In this document: in pieces, positions 60,932 through 64,000 of the stretch
Position numbering within the stretch: position 1 is the stretch's first letter
How the letters are laid out: the number at the start of each line of letters is the position of its first letter
Source of the DNA: Nevskia sp035651715
Lineage (GTDB): Bacteria > Pseudomonadota > Gammaproteobacteria > Nevskiales > Nevskiaceae
Length of the DNA: 64,000 nucleotides
NCBI GenBank assembly: GCA_035651715.1
Contig: DASRFD010000089.1
Span: 1 to 64,000 of the forward strand
Direction: 5' to 3'
Program-made: the position numbers and the translations under genes
Notes under the pieces: model-generated
The model's database searches: none
Seen by the model: only the letters and a program-made list of their open reading frames with translations
What the model was told of the DNA's origin: nothing

Positions 60932-61829
60932 GGCGCAGGAGGTCCGCCGCGCCCGGCCGCTGCTCGGCACGCTGGTGGAAATCCGCGCCGCCGCGCCGTG
61001 GCCGCAGGCGCGGCTGCACGCCGCCGTGGACGCGGCCTTCGCCGCGGTGGAGCGGGTGCAGCGGCTGATGAGCTTCCACGATGCGGCCAGCGAGCTGTCC
61101 ACGCTGAACCGCGAAGCCGCGCTGCGCCCGGTGGCGGTCGACGACCAGCTGCACGAGGTGCTGGCGGCGGCGCTGGAGCTGTCGCGGCGCAGCCTGGGCG
61201 CTTTCGATGTCTGCGTCGCGCCGCGGCTGCAGGACTGGGGCTATCTGCCCCCGGCTGCCGGGCCGGCAGCCGCTCCCGCGGGCTGGAGCGAGGTGGAGCT
61301 GCTCGACGGGCGGCGCGTGCGCTTCCGCCGGCCGCTGCGCATCGACCTCGGCGGCATCGCCAAGGGCTATGCGGTGGACCGCGCCGTCGCCGCGCTGGGC
61401 GCGGCCGGCGTCGAGGCCGCGCTGGTCAACGCCGGCGGCGACCTGCGCGCCTTCGGCGCACGGCCCTGGAGCGTCGCCCTGCGCCATCCGTTGGCGCCGG
61501 CGCGCAGCGCGCACGGCCTGGAGCTGCGCGACGAGGCGCTGGCGACCTCGGCCGCCTATTTCTCGCGCCGCCGTTGCGGCACCGGGGAGGTCTCGGCGCT
61601 GCTCGACCCGCGCAGCGGCCGGCCCTGGCTCGGCGCCGCCAGCGTCAGCGTGCGCGCCGCCGACTGCCTGCACGCCGACGCGCTGACCAAGGTGGTGCTG
61701 TTCGCGCCGCCGCCGCTGGCCGGGCAGGTGCTGGCCCGCTACGGCGCGCAGGCCTATATCCAGCATCCGACGGAGGACGCCATGCCGGCGACCGCCGGCG
61801 TGTCGCAAGCCGTGCCGTGCTCAGCCTGA
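60906..61829 (+). CDS. apbE: FAD:protein FMN transferase ApbE
   Basis: Transfers FMN from FAD to Ser/Thr of target proteins. The 307-aa protein has RPLLGTLVEI, STLNREAAL, the core DLGGIAKGYAVDRA and NAGGDLRAFG, and the metal/FAD motif HADALTKVVLF. It starts inside the FMN-binding gene and, unusually, shows no signal peptide or lipobox before the conserved RPLLGT; most ApbE proteins are exported. Either flavinylation occurs before export or the true start or signal is atypical. It overlaps the next gene by 13 bases. Confidence 0.92.
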   Translation: MPSRSPSPEAQEVRRARPLLGTLVEIRAAAPWPQARLHAAVDAAFAAVERVQRLMSFHDAASELSTLNREAALRPVAVDDQLHEVLAAALELSRRSLGAFDVCVAPRLQDWGYLPPAAGPAAAPAGWSEVELLDGRRVRFRRPLRIDLGGIAKGYAVDRAVAALGAAGVEAALVNAGGDLRAFGARPWSVALRHPLAPARSAHGLELRDEALATSAAYFSRRRCGTGEVSALLDPRSGRPWLGAASVSVRAADCLHADALTKVVLFAPPPLAGQVLARYGAQAYIQHPTEDAMPATAGVSQAVPCSA

Positions 61830-62266
61830 TCCATCGCCGCTGCGCCTACGCCGCGCTGCTGCTGCTGTTCGGCAGCGGCCTGGCGCACTGGGTGCTGCAC
61901 GACTGGTTCCAGCACCAGGGCGAGTTCGGCGCCGAGCCGCACCCGCTCGAACCCTGGATGCTCAAGCTGCACGGCGCCGCCGCCATGCTCGGCCTGGCGG
62001 TGCTGGGCAGCCTGGCCTCCGCCCATATCCACCGCTTCTGGCGCCTGCGCCGCAACCGCAGCGCCGGCGGTTTGTTCCTGCTCGCCGCCTTGCTGCTGGT
62101 GCTGAGCGGCTACGGTCTGTACTACGTCGGCGGCGAGCAGGCGCGGGCGCTGTGCCGGCAGGCGCACATCGTCATCGGCCTGCTGGCGCTGCCGGGCTTC
62201 CTCGTGCACCTGTGGCGCGGGCGGGCGCTGCGGCGGCATCCGCGGGCGGGCGGATTGCAGGCGTAA
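61817..62266 (+). CDS. Four-helix, histidine-rich membrane protein (DUF4405/cytochrome b-like)
   Basis: A 149-aa integral membrane protein (GTG start, since it overlaps apbE and no ATG precedes the first helix). Four helices lie at about residues 8-27, 48-68, 80-103 and 112-134. Histidines fall in or next to them: HWVLHDWFQH, LKLHGAAAM, SAHIHRFW, RQAHIVIG and FLVHLWRG, a pattern suited to b-type haem. I infer a transmembrane electron carrier feeding the flavinylated protein. The family assignment is tentative. Confidence 0.7.
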   Translation: MLSLIHRRCAYAALLLLFGSGLAHWVLHDWFQHQGEFGAEPHPLEPWMLKLHGAAAMLGLAVLGSLASAHIHRFWRLRRNRSAGGLFLLAALLLVLSGYGLYYVGGEQARALCRQAHIVIGLLALPGFLVHLWRGRALRRHPRAGGLQA

Positions 62267-62275
62267 AATCCGCGG

Positions 62276-62668
62276 ATGGAAAAAGTGACCCACCGCGGCG
62301 GCTGCCACTGCGGCGCCGTGCGCTTCGAGGTGCGCGCGCCGGCGCGTCTTACGGTGCAGCACTGCAACTGCTCGATGTGCAGCAAGACCGGCTACATGCA
62401 CCTGATCGTGCCGGCCGCGGACTTCACCTTGCTGTCCGGCGCCGCGCAGCTGAACACCTATACCTTCAACACCGGCACGGCCAAGCACCTGTTCTGCACG
62501 GTGTGCGGCATCAAGTCGTTCTACGTGCCGCGCTCCAACCCGGACGGGTTCTCGGTCAACCTGCGCTGCCTCGACGAGGGCACCGTGGAGCAGGTGACGG
62601 TGGAGGATTTCGACGGGCGCGATTGGGAGGCGCACGGCGCCACGCTGGCGCACCTGAGCAAGGCCTGA
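62276..62668 (+). CDS. GFA (CENP-V/glutathione-dependent formaldehyde-activating-like) domain protein
   Basis: A 130-aa zinc protein. Cysteine clusters for metal binding are GGCHCGAVRFEV, HCNCSMCSKTG and LFCTVCGIKSF. The family is named after a bacterial enzyme thought to conjugate formaldehyde to glutathione, but most members have no proven activity. It lies 9 bases after the four-helix membrane protein and may be part of the same transcript. Confidence 0.88.
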   Translation: MEKVTHRGGCHCGAVRFEVRAPARLTVQHCNCSMCSKTGYMHLIVPAADFTLLSGAAQLNTYTFNTGTAKHLFCTVCGIKSFYVPRSNPDGFSVNLRCLDEGTVEQVTVEDFDGRDWEAHGATLAHLSKA

Positions 62669-62716
62669 GCTGCAGGCCGCCCGGCAGGGCGACGGCGCCG
62701 CCGGCCCGTGGCCGAC

Positions 62717-63613
62717 CTACGACGGCGTCGCGCGGATGAAATCCAGCGTCACCTGGGCCAGTTCCTCGCCCTTGTCCTCCTGGATGAAATGTCCGGCCTT
62801 GCGGATCGTGGTGTGCGGCTGCCCCTGCGCGCCGGGCACCTGCCGCTGCATGAACTTGTCGGCGCCGCGGGTGATCGGGTCGCGGCTGCCGAAGGCGGTG
62901 AGGAACGGCTTGTGCCATTGGCCCAGCCGGTCCCAGGCGGCGCGGTTGGCCGGCACCGCCGGGTCGTCCTCGCGGTCCGGCACCAGGCGCGGGAAGGCGC
63001 GGGCGCCGGCCTTGTACTTCGAAGAGGGGAACGGCGCGTCGTAGGCGGCGATCACCTCCGGCGGCAGCTTCCCGGCGCAGCCGGAGTTGACGATGCGGCC
63101 GATCGGGAACCACGGCGAGTACATGGCGAAGGCGCGCCACAGCTTGAACGCGCCCGGCATCTTCTGCCGCGCCGTCGGCAGGAAGCCGTTGGACAACACC
63201 ACGCGGGCGAAGCGCGGCTCCTGCTCCGCCGCCAGGCGCAGGCCGATCAGCGAGCCCCAGTCCTGGCAGACCAGGGTGATGCCGCGCAGGTCCAGCGCGG
63301 CGAGGAAGGCAGTCATCCAGTCGACGTGCTTCTGGTAGCTGTAGTCGGCCATCCGCGCCGGCTTGTCGGAGCGGCCGAAGCCGATCAGGTCCGGCGCCAC
63401 CGCGCGCAGGCCGGCGGCGGCGAAGACCGGGATCATCTTGCGGTACAGGTAGCACCAGGACGGCTCGCCGTGCAGCATCAGCACCGGCGGCGCCTCGCGC
63501 GGCCCCTCGTCGAGGTAGTGCATGCGCAGGCCGTCGATCTCGACGTAGTGCGGCTCGAACGGAAATCCGGGCAGCCCGGCGAAGCGTTGGTCCGGCGTGC
63601 GCAATACCTTCAT
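62717..63613 (-). CDS. Haloalkane dehalogenase-like alpha/beta hydrolase
   Basis: A 298-aa enzyme of the DhlA/HLD-I type. Nucleophile D118 with halide-binding W119 (CQDWGSLIG), the HGEPSW oxyanion motif (H48-W53), acid D245 (GSRDPITRG) and base H275 (KAGHFIQED) are all visible; the cap domain has FKLWRAFAMYSPWFPIG. The start is supported by GGGAGGA upstream. It would hydrolyse carbon-halogen bonds to alcohols; the natural substrate is unknown. Confidence 0.9.
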   Translation of the reverse strand: MKVLRTPDQRFAGLPGFPFEPHYVEIDGLRMHYLDEGPREAPPVLMLHGEPSWCYLYRKMIPVFAAAGLRAVAPDLIGFGRSDKPARMADYSYQKHVDWMTAFLAALDLRGITLVCQDWGSLIGLRLAAEQEPRFARVVLSNGFLPTARQKMPGAFKLWRAFAMYSPWFPIGRIVNSGCAGKLPPEVIAAYDAPFPSSKYKAGARAFPRLVPDREDDPAVPANRAAWDRLGQWHKPFLTAFGSRDPITRGADKFMQRQVPGAQGQPHTTIRKAGHFIQEDKGEELAQVTLDFIRATPS

Positions 63614-63733
63614 GCCATCCTCCCGTGGTCCTGAACCCAGGCGGAAAATCCGCCTGCGGCGCGGCTTTGACCGCATCCGCCCCCCATGCTACAAACCCGC
63701 CATCTCAAATAGTTGTGCCGGGGAGTTTCGTGC

Positions 63734-64000
63734 ATGCGCATTCTGGCCGCGGACATCGGCTTCGGCTACACCAAGGCCACGGATGGCCGCCAGTATCAGG
63801 TCTTCAAGTCCATCGTCGGCGAGGCGAACCCGATCCAGTTCGCCGAGGCCCTGCTGCCCTCGCAGGCGGCGCAGCCGCGGCACTTCGCCATCGGCGGCGA
63901 GGAGGTGTTCATCGGCGAGCTGGCCGAAACCCAGTCGCGCGGCCGCGGCTTCACCCTCGACCATGCCCAGTTCATCGCCAAGTACGCCCGCAACCTGGCC
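63734..64000 (+). CDS. ParM/StbA-like actin-family ATPase, 3' partial
   Basis: The first 89 codons of a protein that continues past the right edge. It begins MRILAADIGFGYTKA, with the phosphate-1 loop of actin-like ATPases (DxGxGxTK) as in ParM, StbA and archaeal Ta0583-type proteins. GGGGAG lies about 10 bases upstream. Partition-type ATPases usually have a DNA-binding partner; none is in view. It may be a chromosomal or phage/plasmid-derived filament protein. Confidence 0.78.
   Translation, partial: MRILAADIGFGYTKATDGRQYQVFKSIVGEANPIQFAEALLPSQAAQPRHFAIGGEEVFIGELAETQSRGRGFTLDHAQFIAKYARNLA

Overview
This 64 kb window looks like chromosomal DNA from a high-GC gammaproteobacterium, probably near Nevskiales/Solimonadaceae or Xanthomonadales. 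That placement is inferred from gene content and order and was not tested. Conserved gammaproteobacterial blocks are present: rpoD, ampD-ampE, rhodanese-grxC-secB-gpsA with trmL nearby, envC-ctpA, ubiE-ubiJ-ubiB, hslV-hslU and dapF-DUF484-xerC. No rRNA, tRNA, CRISPR array, insertion sequence or prophage was seen. No stretch longer than about 250 bases lacks a gene.

Layout. 0-5 kb: the 3' part of rpoD, a lone OppF-type ATPase, and ampD-ampE-btuF with 4-base overlaps. 5-8 kb: a two-domain M16 peptidase lipoprotein. 8-15 kb: trmL, the secB block and envC-ctpA. 15-17.5 kb: a soluble CBS-domain histidine kinase with a double-receiver partner. 17.7-25.5 kb: a nearly complete phenylalanine/tyrosine degradation cluster (phhA, hpd, hmgA, fahA, maiA) with a CpxRA-like two-component pair inside it and a divergent Lrp-type regulator. 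25.5-29.5 kb: DUF4287/DUF5655 protein, DUF2214 protein, prolyl iminopeptidase and an MltD-like transglycosylase. 29.6-34 kb: a lipid-modification operon with MprF split into two genes, followed by an AcvB-type protein that runs in frame into a DUF3096 hairpin. 34-41 kb: patatin phospholipase, a TetR regulator, SDR, pirin, DAHP synthase, a peroxiredoxin and small unknowns. 41-49 kb: ubiquinone genes, an LpxR-like lipid A deacylase, a deformylase, DUF971 and hslVU. 49-54.8 kb: a pspA-yiaAB-NlpC/P60-like operon next to a TetR gene with three matching operator-like sites, then a second TetR divergent from a membrane-anchored linalool dehydratase/isomerase-like protein. 54.8-57.3 kb: dapF-DUF484-xerC. 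57.5-62.3 kb: a redox locus with a di-heme peroxidase, an outer-membrane porin, an FMN-binding protein, ApbE and a small histidine-rich membrane protein. 62.3-64 kb: a GFA-fold protein, a haloalkane dehalogenase and the start of a ParM-like actin ATPase.

The loci most worth follow-up are the redox locus at 57.5-62.3 kb, the TetR-controlled linalool dehydratase-like fusion, the PspA operon with its operator set, and the split MprF/AcvB-DUF3096 operon.
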